Shown here one piece after another: positions 18,319-27,134 of a stretch of DNA of 64,000 nucleotides. Location: NCBI GenBank assembly GCA_964639505.1, contig CAZXDL010000001.1:106847-170846 (forward strand), written 5' to 3'. Positions within the stretch are counted from its first letter, which is position 1, and each line of letters starts with the position of its first letter. Under the pieces are notes generated by a model. That model saw only the letters and a program-made list of their open reading frames with translations. It did not search any database and was not told where the DNA came from. This stretch comes from CAZXDL01 sp964639505. Its GTDB lineage: Bacteria; Patescibacteriota; Saccharimonadia; Saccharimonadales; UBA4665. The translations under genes were made by a program, and so were the position numbers.

Positions 18319-19026
18319 TTATTTCTTCTTTTTAGATGTGGATCGTTTAGCTTTAGCTGATTTGCTTGCTGCTGGAGCTGAAGATCTTACGGCAGATAGT
18401 TTTGGAATATCTCCAGCGAAAAGCGTAGCGTAGAGATTAATGCCGATAACGGCACCAAGTATCGGGCCAGCGACATAGGTACCCACAACCCATGCATTAG
18501 CGCCGAGGGCAACTGCAGGGTTTAGCAGGCCAAGTGAAGCAGAGGATGCAGCCAAGATGCCGATCATTAGGCCAAGTCCAACAAATGAAGCGCTCACCGC
18601 ACGACTAAAGCCTTGATAGACTGCTGAAGCGAAACAAAAGGCAAAAATACCAGCTCCGACTGCCTCAGCAGTAAAAATCTGCCAGCCAAACTTGCCACCA
18701 ACGGCCTGTAAGTCATTCCCGACTAAATAGACATACAGCTGAGCAGCTAACCATGCGCCCAAAAACTGGAAAGCGATATAAAGTATGGCCGTTATAGTGT
18801 CAACCTTGCGAGCCGTCCACCACCCTAGCGTAATGGCTGGATTAAAATGTGCCTTTGAAGCTGTGCCCAACGCAAAAGACATTAACACGATTGCGAGTCC
18901 GGCAGTCGATGCCACGAAAAACGGAACTCCAATACTCGATCTTTGTACAGTTAGCACCAGCAGTGTCAAAACGCCGGCACCGATAAACTCAGCTACAAGT
19001 GCAGCTATCTTTTGTCTTCCAAACAT
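18319..19026 (-). CDS. MIP/aquaporin-family channel with non-canonical second NPA region
   Basis: This 235-residue protein has six membrane helices and both half-helix motifs, HFNPAITLG and LLNPAVALG. The position after the second NPA is normally Arg, part of the aromatic/arginine filter; here it is Val. The C-terminus is a Lys/Ser-rich tail (SKSAKAKRSTSKKKK). A GTG at 19041 is in frame, but AGTGGAGG lies between it and the ATG at 19026, which is therefore taken as the start. Family membership is certain; permeating solute (water, glycerol or other) is not. Confidence 0.9.
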   Translation of the reverse strand: MFGRQKIAALVAEFIGAGVLTLLVLTVQRSSIGVPFFVASTAGLAIVLMSFALGTASKAHFNPAITLGWWTARKVDTITAILYIAFQFLGAWLAAQLYVYLVGNDLQAVGGKFGWQIFTAEAVGAGIFAFCFASAVYQGFSRAVSASFVGLGLMIGILAASSASLGLLNPAVALGANAWVVGTYVAGPILGAVIGINLYATLFAGDIPKLSAVRSSAPAASKSAKAKRSTSKKKK

Positions 19027-19100
19027 TTTTGGAACCTCCACTTAATTAATGACATCATCGTAACCTGACAATTAGGTTTTGTAAAGAGTACCAAAAGCTT

Positions 19101-19772
19101 TTAATGCCACCTCAACAGAGGTCTGAGGCTAAATTTACCTAGGACTCGCCTAAGTATATTGGCCTCTTCTGCTCTTGGCGTGTCGAGGAGAGCAATCACA
19201 CTAAGATAATCGTGAAATCCACGCTCCAGTTCATCCGAGCCATCAATCATTAAATATCCAAGCTCGCTTTCACACCTTTTAATGAATATTTTGACGGCGC
19301 TTTTTAAATGTTTATTAATCAGATCATCATTGCTAACTAACTTGCGAACCGATCGGTTGGCTGACTCCTCGAGATATTTATCAACAAGAGTTAACTTATT
19401 TGGATATAGATCTTGGTTAATAATTGGTATGTCAGCAGAGTCCGGAACTGAACGTCGTAATAGGCTGCGTCCAAATACAACGCCTAGATCATATGTTGAT
19501 TCAAATGTTGGTTGCGGATCTGTTTCGCCAACCTGCGCAGCCCCACTTATACCTCGATGATATCTAATGACGTAAGCTGCTGGGTCAAAACTTGGAAGTT
19601 CTTGATGTGGGACCAGCGTATCAAGCATAGCTTGACCATTCATTCTGCTAAAATCTTTTAGCTGCGCTTCGATGGAAGCACGGTCAATAAAGCCAGTGAC
19701 ATTCTCTGGTGTTGGTTGCGTGCCTGCAGGGCCGGCTTCTGGCCCATTTTCTCCATTTGACGGAAGTAGCAT
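19101..19772 (-). CDS. Hypothetical protein
   Basis: This 223-residue soluble protein has a Gly/Pro-rich, low-complexity N-terminus (about residues 1-25) and a mostly helical remainder with many acidic residues. No catalytic motif, membrane helix or signal peptide is recognised. It is divergent from the unknown 19866-20777 gene across about 90 bases and may share its promoter region. Its regular codon structure and length support a real gene. Confidence 0.6.
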   Translation of the reverse strand: MLLPSNGENGPEAGPAGTQPTPENVTGFIDRASIEAQLKDFSRMNGQAMLDTLVPHQELPSFDPAAYVIRYHRGISGAAQVGETDPQPTFESTYDLGVVFGRSLLRRSVPDSADIPIINQDLYPNKLTLVDKYLEESANRSVRKLVSNDDLINKHLKSAVKIFIKRCESELGYLMIDGSDELERGFHDYLSVIALLDTPRAEEANILRRVLGKFSLRPLLRWH

Positions 19773-19865
19773 AACTGTTTCATTATATCAAAAATTTTTA
19801 AGTATTGACAGATGAGCGTATAATTAAATGTGAGTTATATCACTAATACATATCGCAAGGAAATT

Positions 19866-20777
19866 ATGCCCTCGCAAGAAACCTTAGGTGCTCAATTAGC
19901 AGAGCTAGGAGAAAGAAGTAGAATGGATACTGTTACGGTTCCTGTTGATCAAGACGAAATAATGCATGAAATGGAGCAATTTTATGTACCGGCCTCGCTG
20001 GAAGAGAACGATGTTTTCTGCGGGGATGAACGTGAACCAGCGGGTGTTACAGAACCATACATTCACTGGTTTGGCGGCATTTTAAAGCCAGTTTACAACT
20101 TAGCGATTCTAAAGGAAGCCACTCAGCCCAGCAGTGTGACAGATACGTTTGAAGACCGAGTTCGTTCAACCATACCAGTTTTAAGAGATGTGGCAAAAGT
20201 AAATCCTGGTGTCCATAGCGACGACACATGTGAAGCAGGAGATCAATTAGACATCGACAAAACAGATGGTGATGTTGGCTGCGGCTACGCCGACAAGCGC
20301 GCTGGCATAAGTCAACTGATCGCACAAACTGGTACTGATATTATTAGCGACGCAATGACGCTACAGCCGGAATTGTTTGAAAGCGCTCAAGACTTCGAAC
20401 ACGCAAAGATGGTTGTGCGGGCTCATGCAAGCCTTGCCGAACGTGAAACCTTCTTTACCAGTGGCAGGAAGGTTGTTTTGACTGCTGTTGAACAAGGCTC
20501 AAAGTCGATGGTTGTAAAAGGTGCTCACGTGGGCGAAACCGGTGTAATAAACCGTGACCCAGCCAGCACGATTGATTCGGGCGAAGCATTCAAAGCCGGA
20601 CTTCCTACATATAACCAAGATGCAGGTTTACTCGAACAAGTGTATGATCGTATTCATCACCTGTATCCGTATGACAAACGTTTAGTGCAAATTGCCGAAC
20701 TGATTGATACGATCGGCACAATGCGCGCTCTCGGCGTGAAAGATATCGCGGTCCGTAACGCTAAGCAAGCAGCCTAG
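19866..20777 (+). CDS. Unknown protein with a carbonic-anhydrase-like CxDxR...H...C pattern
   Basis: This 303-residue soluble protein has C52-G-D-E-R56 within VFCGDEREPAG, then H117 and C122 in GVHSDDTCEAG, and C139 in DVGCGYADKR. C-x-D-x-R followed about 60 residues later by His and Cys is the zinc-ligand arrangement of beta-class carbonic anhydrases, but the rest of the sequence is not recognisably one. A second conserved-looking block is GAHVGETGVINRD. ATG at 19866 after AAGGA is preferred over GTG at 19830, which lies only 5 nt after a TATAAT. Its function is not known; metal binding is a hypothesis. Confidence 0.6.
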   Translation: MPSQETLGAQLAELGERSRMDTVTVPVDQDEIMHEMEQFYVPASLEENDVFCGDEREPAGVTEPYIHWFGGILKPVYNLAILKEATQPSSVTDTFEDRVRSTIPVLRDVAKVNPGVHSDDTCEAGDQLDIDKTDGDVGCGYADKRAGISQLIAQTGTDIISDAMTLQPELFESAQDFEHAKMVVRAHASLAERETFFTSGRKVVLTAVEQGSKSMVVKGAHVGETGVINRDPASTIDSGEAFKAGLPTYNQDAGLLEQVYDRIHHLYPYDKRLVQIAELIDTIGTMRALGVKDIAVRNAKQAA

Positions 20778-21202
20778 CGCTTTTGGTGGCGTCGGCGAAG
20801 ACCAGCAACCTGCAGACGGACTGCTTGTCGATCGACCAAGCCTTGCGCATGTTCAAGACTAATCTGATCTTTGGCCTCTGCTTTCATCTTTTGAGCTCTT
20901 TCAAGTGCTTTTTGCACTTCTGCTTCATTAATATCATCGGCGTGGTCGGCTTCGTCTACTAACACTCTTAAAATATTGTCTGACACTTCGATTACGCCTC
21001 CGTTTGTGGCAAAATACTCACGCTGAGCATCCGTGTCTTTTGGATTACGCCGGACCATAATTGCTCCAGTTGTAGCAACACTAACAAGCGGCATGTGGTC
21101 TTTCAAGACGCCGATTTCACCATCAAGTGTCGGCAACACTACTTCGTAAACGTCTTCGTCGAATTTCTTTCCGCTGATTGCAACAAGCTGGAAGTGAAAC
21201 AC
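20774..21202 (-). CDS. atpC: F1Fo ATP synthase epsilon subunit
   Basis: The product is 142 residues: an N-terminal beta-sandwich (LPTLDGEIGVLKDHMPLVSV, then TTGAIMVRR) and a C-terminal helical pair (EAEVQKALERAQKMKAEAKDQISLEHAQ). Epsilon couples the gamma stalk to the c-ring and can inhibit hydrolysis. It is the last gene of the operon; its ATG overlaps the atpD stop by one base. Its tail overlaps the convergent unknown gene by 4 nt. Confidence 0.95.
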   Translation of the reverse strand: MFHFQLVAISGKKFDEDVYEVVLPTLDGEIGVLKDHMPLVSVATTGAIMVRRNPKDTDAQREYFATNGGVIEVSDNILRVLVDEADHADDINEAEVQKALERAQKMKAEAKDQISLEHAQGLVDRQAVRLQVAGLRRRHQKR

Positions 21203-22599
21203 TATTTGCCTCCGGCTTTAACGTCCTTGATGGCTCCCTTAAGGTAGAACGCACTTTCGGGCTTATCATCGTGCTTTCCGTCAAGAATTTCTTTAAAACC
21301 TTGAATAGTGTCAGCTAACTTCACGTACTGTCCAGGATTGTTTGTGAACTGCTCGGCAACATAAAATGGTTGGCTAAGGAAACGCTGGATGCGCCGCGCG
21401 CGGGCCACAAGCTGCTTGTCTTCTTCTGATAACTCTTCCATACCTAAGATAGCAATGATGTCTTGCAGATCTTTGTAGCGCTGTAAAACGCGCTGGACTT
21501 CGCGGGCTACGTTGTAGTGGTCTTCGCCAACGATTTCCGGATCAAGAATAGTCGAGCTGGATTCCAGCGGGTCGACCGCGGGGTAAATGCCAATTTCGGT
21601 TAAAGCACGGCTTAGATAAACCGTCGAGTCTAGGTGGGCGAAAGTCGTAGCAGGGGCCGGATCGGTCGGATCATCGGCTGGCACATATACGGCTTGCATT
21701 GAAGTAATTGAGCCTTCGCGCGTTGATGTGATGCGCTCCTGCAACTGGCCCATTTCTTGCGCAAGGTTTGGCTGATAGCCCACAGCTGAAGGTAAACGTC
21801 CGAGCAGGGCAGATACCTCGGCCCCAGCCTGTGTGTAACGGAAAATATTGTCGACAAACAGCAAAACGTCTTTGCCGGAGTCACGGAAACTCTCAGCAAT
21901 TGTTAGGCCACTCAAAGCCACCCTTAGACGTGCTCCAGGTGGTTCATTCATCTGTCCAAATACAAGTGCGGTGTTTTTAATAACGCCTGACTCGGTCATT
22001 TCACCAAAAAGGTCGTTTCCTTCGCGAGTTCGCTCACCTACGCCAGCGAAAACAGAGTAGCCGGAGTGGAATTTAGCGATGTTGTTAATCAGCTCCTGAA
22101 TCAGCACGGTCTTGCCAACACCTGCGCCACCAAACAAGCCGACCTTGCCACCCTTAACAATTGGACAAATTAAATCAATCACCTTAATACCAGTTTCTAG
22201 AATTTCGATGCTGCCGGATTGGTCAATAAAAGCTGGCGGCTCACGGTGAATTGGCGCCTTTTGTTTAAACTCGCCTTTTTGGCCATCAATTGGCTGGCCG
22301 GTTACATTAAACATACGACCCAAAGTGCTTTCCCCTACAGGTACGCTGATCGGCGCGCCGGTATCGGTTACAGTCGTACCACGCTCAAGCCCGTCGGTTG
22401 AACTCAGAGCAATCGCGCGCACGCTAGACTCGCTGAGGTGCTGAGCCACCTCAAGAGTCAGTTCGCTGCCGTCGTGCTCTAATTTCAGTGCGTTATAGAT
22501 CGCTGGGATGTTGCCGGTGGGGAATTCGACATCAACAACCACGCCAACAATCTGCGTAACTTTGCCATTCTTGGTTTTTTCTTTAGTTGCTGTTGCCAT
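21202..22599 (-). CDS. atpD: F1Fo ATP synthase beta subunit
   Basis: This 465-residue catalytic subunit has Walker A GGAGVGKT, the catalytic glutamate region VGERTREGND, Walker B VLLFVDNIFRY and the DELSEED-equivalent MEELSEEDKQL. Length is typical. AAGGAG precedes the ATG by about 7 nt. It lies in the standard order I-B-E-F-H-A-G-D-C. Confidence 0.98.
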   Translation of the reverse strand: MATATKEKTKNGKVTQIVGVVVDVEFPTGNIPAIYNALKLEHDGSELTLEVAQHLSESSVRAIALSSTDGLERGTTVTDTGAPISVPVGESTLGRMFNVTGQPIDGQKGEFKQKAPIHREPPAFIDQSGSIEILETGIKVIDLICPIVKGGKVGLFGGAGVGKTVLIQELINNIAKFHSGYSVFAGVGERTREGNDLFGEMTESGVIKNTALVFGQMNEPPGARLRVALSGLTIAESFRDSGKDVLLFVDNIFRYTQAGAEVSALLGRLPSAVGYQPNLAQEMGQLQERITSTREGSITSMQAVYVPADDPTDPAPATTFAHLDSTVYLSRALTEIGIYPAVDPLESSSTILDPEIVGEDHYNVAREVQRVLQRYKDLQDIIAILGMEELSEEDKQLVARARRIQRFLSQPFYVAEQFTNNPGQYVKLADTIQGFKEILDGKHDDKPESAFYLKGAIKDVKAGGK

Positions 22600-22618
22600 T
22601 TAAAACTCCTTCTTTAGG

Positions 22619-23485
22619 TTATCCATTTAATGCTTCGGCGCCGCCGGATATTTCAGCCAATTCCTGGGTAATTGCGGCTTGGCGCGCAGTATTTAACTCT
22701 AATGTGTAATCATCAATTAGGTCGTTTGCGTTATCGGTAGCGTTTTTAGTCGCCAGCATACGCATCGCATGTTCACTGGCTAGGCTTTCGAGTACTGCTT
22801 GCCAAATTTGAGCCTCAATCAAACGTGTCGCCGTTTGCTCGACGACAGTCTCGACATCGGGTTCGAAATTGCTAATCATCGACTCTGGGGTATCGTTTTC
22901 GATTAGCGGGGCAGGTAAAAGCTGCTGGTTGACAGACTCTTGCAAGACGGTCGATTTAAACTGCGTGTAAAGAATATTAACTTCATCAACTTTTTCTGAC
23001 TTATAAAGGTCAATCACATTATTTAGAATTGGTTGAACTTCGTTTGCGCTGGGCTGATCACTAAATGGCGGATAGGCAGCAACAAGCTCAACGTCGCTCA
23101 GTCGACGGACAAACTGCGCGCCTTTACTGCCGATAGTAACCACATGACTTTTTACTTTTGCTTCTCGATCATGTCTTAATTCGGCGGTTAAATTCTTGAG
23201 CGTATTTGCGTTATAAGCGCCTGCTAGGCCGGTATTACTTGTTACGACAACATAAAGCCGGCTATCGACTTTGCGTTTGCGAAATAGTGGCTGTCTAGAA
23301 ACCTCACCCATGGCGTTCAATTTACGCAAAAGATCGTAAGCTAAATCTCTGTAATCACGGCTTCTTTGGGCGTACTCTTGAGCGCGACGTAATTTGCTAG
23401 CCGACACCAGCTGCATCGCCTTAGTAATCTGGCGAGTGCCACGAATCGAGGTTATGCGTCGTTTGAGAGCAATCGTACTAGCCAC
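22619..23485 (-). CDS. atpG: F1Fo ATP synthase gamma subunit
   Basis: This 288-residue central-stalk subunit starts with the typical helix LKRRITSIRGTRQITKAMQLVSASKLRRAQE. It ends with the long C-terminal helix, including ASEHAMRMLATKNATDNANDLIDDYTLELNTARQAAITQELAEI. The middle Rossmann-like part carries VTSNTGLAGAYN. It rotates inside the alpha3beta3 head. Confidence 0.97.
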   Translation of the reverse strand: MASTIALKRRITSIRGTRQITKAMQLVSASKLRRAQEYAQRSRDYRDLAYDLLRKLNAMGEVSRQPLFRKRKVDSRLYVVVTSNTGLAGAYNANTLKNLTAELRHDREAKVKSHVVTIGSKGAQFVRRLSDVELVAAYPPFSDQPSANEVQPILNNVIDLYKSEKVDEVNILYTQFKSTVLQESVNQQLLPAPLIENDTPESMISNFEPDVETVVEQTATRLIEAQIWQAVLESLASEHAMRMLATKNATDNANDLIDDYTLELNTARQAAITQELAEISGGAEALNG

Positions 23486-23492
23486 TGATCAT

Positions 23493-25049
23493 CTACTCCT
23501 TTTCAGCCTTTTTAGCAGGAGTTACTTTATAGCTGGCGGCAACGGTTTTGGCGACTTTGAGGATGGTTTCATTTTGTGCATCGGTTGGTTTGTCGCCAGT
23601 ATCGATCGCTTCTATCAGTTTTGCTTGCTTGCTCTTTAGCTCACGGTGCAGTGACTGCTCGGCTGCTTCGATCTTTTCAAGGGGCACACTGTCAAAAGCT
23701 CCTTGCGTTGCGGCATACAAACTACTGTACATTTCCCAAAGCGCATACGGCGTATATTGCGGCTGCTTAAGGAGCTCGGTTAGTCTTTGACCACGTTCAA
23801 TAGTCTGGCGTGTTTCAGGGTCTAGATCTGTTGAGAATTGGCTGAAAGCAGCTAATTCGCGGAATTGGGCAAGATCCAGCTTTAAGCCACCGCCGGCTGC
23901 TTTAATGCCTTTTGTCTGTGCGTCACCACCCACTCTGGAGACAGATAGACCTACAGAGATGGCCGGACGAATTCCTTGGAAGAAAAGATTGGTTTCAAGA
24001 TAGATCTGACCATCAGTGATCGAAATAACATTAGTCGGTATGTAGGCCGAAATATCGCCGGCCTGAGTTTCAATGATCGGCAGAGCAGTCAAAGATCCAG
24101 CACCTAGCTTGTCGGATAATTTTGCGGCTCTCTCAAGTAATCGTGAATGCAGATAAAAAACATCACCTGGATACGCCTCTCGGCCGGGTGGACGGCGTAA
24201 TAGCAGTGACATCTGACGGTAAGCCGCAGCATGCTTAGTCAAATCATCGTAGATAATTAAGGCATGTTGTTTGTTGTCACGGAAATATTCACCCATGGTT
24301 GCACCAGCATATGGCGCCAAATAGAGCATAGCGGCTGGGTCGGATGGACTAGTAGCCACAATGATGGTCTGTTTCATTACACCTTCGCGCTTAAGCCTCT
24401 CCTGCAGGGCAGCTACCTTAGAAAGCTTCTGACCAACCGCAACATAAACGTTTATCACGCCGGTTTTTTGACGCGCCTGGTTGACCATAGTGTCAACCGC
24501 AATAGCAGTCTTGCCAGTCTGACGGTCGCCAATGATCAGCTCGCGCTGGCCTCGACCAATAGGTACAGTCGCGTCAATCGCCATAATTCCCGTCATCAAC
24601 GGTTCATGGACATGCTTACGAGATAAAACATCTGGAGCAGGACGCTCAACTCGACTCTTTTGTTTTGCCTTTATTGGGCCTAAACCATCCAAAGGGTTGC
24701 CAAGCGGATCGACTACCCGACCGACTAATTCAGGACCAACCGGTACTTCAAGTACACTGCCACTAAGTCGAACTTTAGCACCGGCTTTAACGGCTGCATC
24801 TTGACCTAGTAGCACGGCGCCGATCTCATCTTCACCAAGGTTGAACGCAAAAGCGGTTACTTTTTGTCCGGAGGCACCCTCGACTTCAAGCATTTCGTTG
24901 TAGCCGGCGCCACTCAGGCCATAAATCCAAGCGATGCCGTCGCCGACGCGGGTAACTACACCGACATTTTCAATTTCGGGGCGAGCTTTTAATTCGGCAA
25001 TTGCCGATCGAATATCATCTGATAATTCCGTAATTGATAGTTGGGCCAC
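23493..25049 (-). CDS. atpA: F1Fo ATP synthase alpha subunit
   Basis: This 518-residue non-catalytic nucleotide-binding subunit has Walker A GDRQTGKT, the KHVHEPLMTGIMAIDATVPIGRGQRELI signature and the family pattern PAISVGLSVSRVGGDAQ. A short Lys/Glu-rich C-terminal extension (TPAKKAEKE) is present. It is four bases downstream of atpH, consistent with one operon. Confidence 0.98.
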   Translation of the reverse strand: MAQLSITELSDDIRSAIAELKARPEIENVGVVTRVGDGIAWIYGLSGAGYNEMLEVEGASGQKVTAFAFNLGEDEIGAVLLGQDAAVKAGAKVRLSGSVLEVPVGPELVGRVVDPLGNPLDGLGPIKAKQKSRVERPAPDVLSRKHVHEPLMTGIMAIDATVPIGRGQRELIIGDRQTGKTAIAVDTMVNQARQKTGVINVYVAVGQKLSKVAALQERLKREGVMKQTIIVATSPSDPAAMLYLAPYAGATMGEYFRDNKQHALIIYDDLTKHAAAYRQMSLLLRRPPGREAYPGDVFYLHSRLLERAAKLSDKLGAGSLTALPIIETQAGDISAYIPTNVISITDGQIYLETNLFFQGIRPAISVGLSVSRVGGDAQTKGIKAAGGGLKLDLAQFRELAAFSQFSTDLDPETRQTIERGQRLTELLKQPQYTPYALWEMYSSLYAATQGAFDSVPLEKIEAAEQSLHRELKSKQAKLIEAIDTGDKPTDAQNETILKVAKTVAASYKVTPAKKAEKE

Positions 25050-25052
25050 TAA

Positions 25053-25457
25053 TTAATCCTTTCCGGTAGCTGTTAGCTGTTTAAACTTGTTTAATTTGGC
25101 CTCGACGCTCAGGTCAAGCTGCTGGTTAGCCAGCGACAAACGCACGCCGCCGATCACCTCTGGATCGGGTGATTCGGTAACAATAACTTGTTTGGCATTA
25201 GGATAAATCGACTTAATTTGCCGGGCAATGTCATCTTTAGTAGGCTGATCAAGCCTATGCGCACTGCTAGCAATCACCTCTACGATGCCTGCCTCAGCTC
25301 TGTCTGCCTGCACGTCGCGCATAATCGAATCTAGCTCGTTGACTCGTCGTTCTTTTAGCAGGTATGCCGCAACTTCACGGCCAAGCTTAACGGGATCTTC
25401 GCCCTTGAGGGTACGACTAGAAATAGTGTTAGAAATGTCAGTGCGTGGTGTTTTCAT
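25053..25457 (-). CDS. atpH: F1Fo ATP synthase delta subunit (short form)
   Basis: At 134 residues this is clearly shorter than the usual 170-180. The C-terminal signature is kept (DPEVIGGVRLSLANQQLDLSVEAKLNKF). The N-terminal helical bundle that docks on the alpha-subunit tips looks reduced to roughly four helices. The subunit links the b-stalk to F1. Position between atpF and atpA supports the call. Confidence 0.9.
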   Translation of the reverse strand: MKTPRTDISNTISSRTLKGEDPVKLGREVAAYLLKERRVNELDSIMRDVQADRAEAGIVEVIASSAHRLDQPTKDDIARQIKSIYPNAKQVIVTESPDPEVIGGVRLSLANQQLDLSVEAKLNKFKQLTATGKD

Positions 25458-25458
25458 G

Positions 25459-25995
25459 CTAGGCGCGCCCCTTTAAGGCTCTCTCAATCAAAGCGGCATC
25501 TTTTTTAGCATCGACTTTTTCTTCGATGATCGCTTCTGTTGCATCTGATATGAGTCCAACCAGTTCGCTCTCAAGCTGTTTGCGAGCCCGCGCCGTGTCT
25601 TGGGCGATTCTCGAATCAGCGGTTTCTAAGATACCGGCAGCTTTTTCACGAGCTTTGTCTTCGGCTTCACGCATAGTTTGGCGGGCTGTTTCTTGAGCGC
25701 CGGCAATCACGGCGTCCGCCTCAAGTCGAGCCTCGTGCATCGCCTTATCAATCTTTGTCGCTAGCTGCGCCTCTTCTTTTTGCATTTGCTCGCCTAGCTT
25801 TACGCCGCTTTCGATTAATTCACGACGCTCACCGAGCATTTTGACTATAGGCTTAACAGCGTAGCGCTTCAGTACCAGCAAAGCCAGTACGAATGTTATT
25901 AGCTGGATTACGAAAGCGTGCGCGTCAACGCCAAGCGCCCCCAATCCAGAGGATGAGCTTTCTGCCGCAAATGAATTTAATGGTGCCTGTAGCAT
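25459..25995 (-). CDS. atpF: F1Fo ATP synthase b subunit
   Basis: This 178-residue protein has a single membrane helix at about residues 26-43 (AFVIQLITFVLALLVL). A long charged helical stalk rich in Glu, Lys, Arg and Ala follows. An N-terminal stretch of about 25 residues precedes the membrane helix, so the mature N-terminus probably faces outward. The b dimer forms the peripheral stator stalk. It ends one base before atpH. Confidence 0.93.
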   Translation of the reverse strand: MLQAPLNSFAAESSSSGLGALGVDAHAFVIQLITFVLALLVLKRYAVKPIVKMLGERRELIESGVKLGEQMQKEEAQLATKIDKAMHEARLEADAVIAGAQETARQTMREAEDKAREKAAGILETADSRIAQDTARARKQLESELVGLISDATEAIIEEKVDAKKDAALIERALKGRA

Positions 25996-26011
25996 CTATT
26001 CCTATCAATTA

Positions 26012-26242
26012 TTATTTAACAATGAACGTCGAAGCGAACGCCAAAAGACCGAACACCTCAATTAGACCAACAAAGATCAAAGCCTGTCCAAGAAACTTGG
26101 CTGCCTCTGGATTGCGGCCGACTGCTTGCAAGTAGCTGCCACCGACGATACCAATACCAATAGCTGGACCGATAAAGCCGCCACCGATCATGATACCTTT
26201 TGCCAGAATCGCCGTGTCCACAGCTTCTGCGAATATTACCAT
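26012..26242 (-). CDS. atpE: F1Fo ATP synthase c subunit (proton-type)
   Basis: This 76-residue two-helix hairpin has a Gly-rich first helix (GGGFIGPAIGIGIVGG), the polar loop GRNPE and an essential carboxylate, E62, in GLIEVFGLL. Na+-binding rings have Gln in helix 1 and Ser/Thr next to the carboxylate. Here the matching positions are I30, V63 and F64, so proton coupling is predicted. The ring size cannot be read from sequence. Confidence 0.96.
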   Translation of the reverse strand: MVIFAEAVDTAILAKGIMIGGGFIGPAIGIGIVGGSYLQAVGRNPEAAKFLGQALIFVGLIEVFGLLAFASTFIVK

Positions 26243-26288
26243 CTAGGTTACTCCTATTTATTATTTAGTTAATATTGACATTAAAAAA

Positions 26289-27134
26289 CTACCCACTAAC
26301 ACTCCCACTGGGCTTTAAGTCCATTGTTTCAGGAAGACTTTCTTCGGTCAAGTCTTCGTTGTGGTGGGCGGCTGTAGAATTAACGGAAATCGCAAGATAC
26401 ATCGTTGCTAGAATCGTAAATATATAGGCCTGCAAGGCGCCGACTCCCATTTCAAGCAAGGTAAACGGCAGGGCAGTGATAGGGGCAGCAATACTACCTA
26501 GGTATGCAAAAACTGCGATAACGATTTCGCCGATCGTGATGTTAAGGAAAAGCCGAAGACTTAGGCTAAGTACTCGAGTAAGGTCGGTAAACAGTTCAAT
26601 CAGACCAATCCCAAAATATAACGGATTGAGGGGGCTCCCGATAAAGAAGTGTCGGAAGTACTTGCGAAAGCCTCCAGCTTCACGAATCGAAGCCGTATAG
26701 ACGACCGCCATAGTTATTAAGCCGATTCCGAAGGTCGCATTTAAATCACCCGTCAATGGCCTAAAAATAGGGTGGCCGTTTGACTGGAAGCCTTCGCCAA
26801 CTATGGGCAACAAACCAAGCCAGTTATTTAGCAAGATAAAGAAGAAAAGTGTCACAAAAAAGGGCACATATTTGCGGCCCTTCTTTTTGTCATCAAAACT
26901 ATTTTCGACTAGATTTGTAATGAACTCAACGCCGATTTCGACAAATTGCGTAATCCCGCCTCTAGGCTTGATTGAAACTCGTCGCGACACCCAGATTAAA
27001 AATGCAACGATCACAACAGCGCATATCCATCCGTATAAGATTGAATTAGTTATTGTGATACCGCCGATTGTAAAGACCTCACCGGGCGCAACATGGACGG
27101 TTGGTCCGCTTTCGGCAAAACGGCTGAGTAGCAT
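26289..27134 (-). CDS. atpB: F1Fo ATP synthase a subunit
   Basis: This 281-residue membrane subunit has five to six helices. The essential arginine is in LSLSLRLFLNITIGEIV, followed by the second half-channel helix LLEMGVGALQAYIFTILATMYL. An extended C-terminus (HHNEDLTEESLPETMDLKPSG) follows. It forms the proton half-channels against the c-ring. Its ATG overlaps the stop of the upstream small gene by one base. Confidence 0.96.
   Translation of the reverse strand: MLLSRFAESGPTVHVAPGEVFTIGGITITNSILYGWICAVVIVAFLIWVSRRVSIKPRGGITQFVEIGVEFITNLVENSFDDKKKGRKYVPFFVTLFFFILLNNWLGLLPIVGEGFQSNGHPIFRPLTGDLNATFGIGLITMAVVYTASIREAGGFRKYFRHFFIGSPLNPLYFGIGLIELFTDLTRVLSLSLRLFLNITIGEIVIAVFAYLGSIAAPITALPFTLLEMGVGALQAYIFTILATMYLAISVNSTAAHHNEDLTEESLPETMDLKPSGSVSG

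Noticed and set aside
19804..19824. TTGACA...TATAAT promoter before the 19866 gene
   Set aside because: The hexamers are only about 9 nt apart, too close to act together; TATAAT alone may still be used.
26012..26242. Na+-dependent ATP synthase
   Set aside because: The Na+ ligand residues are missing in the c subunit.
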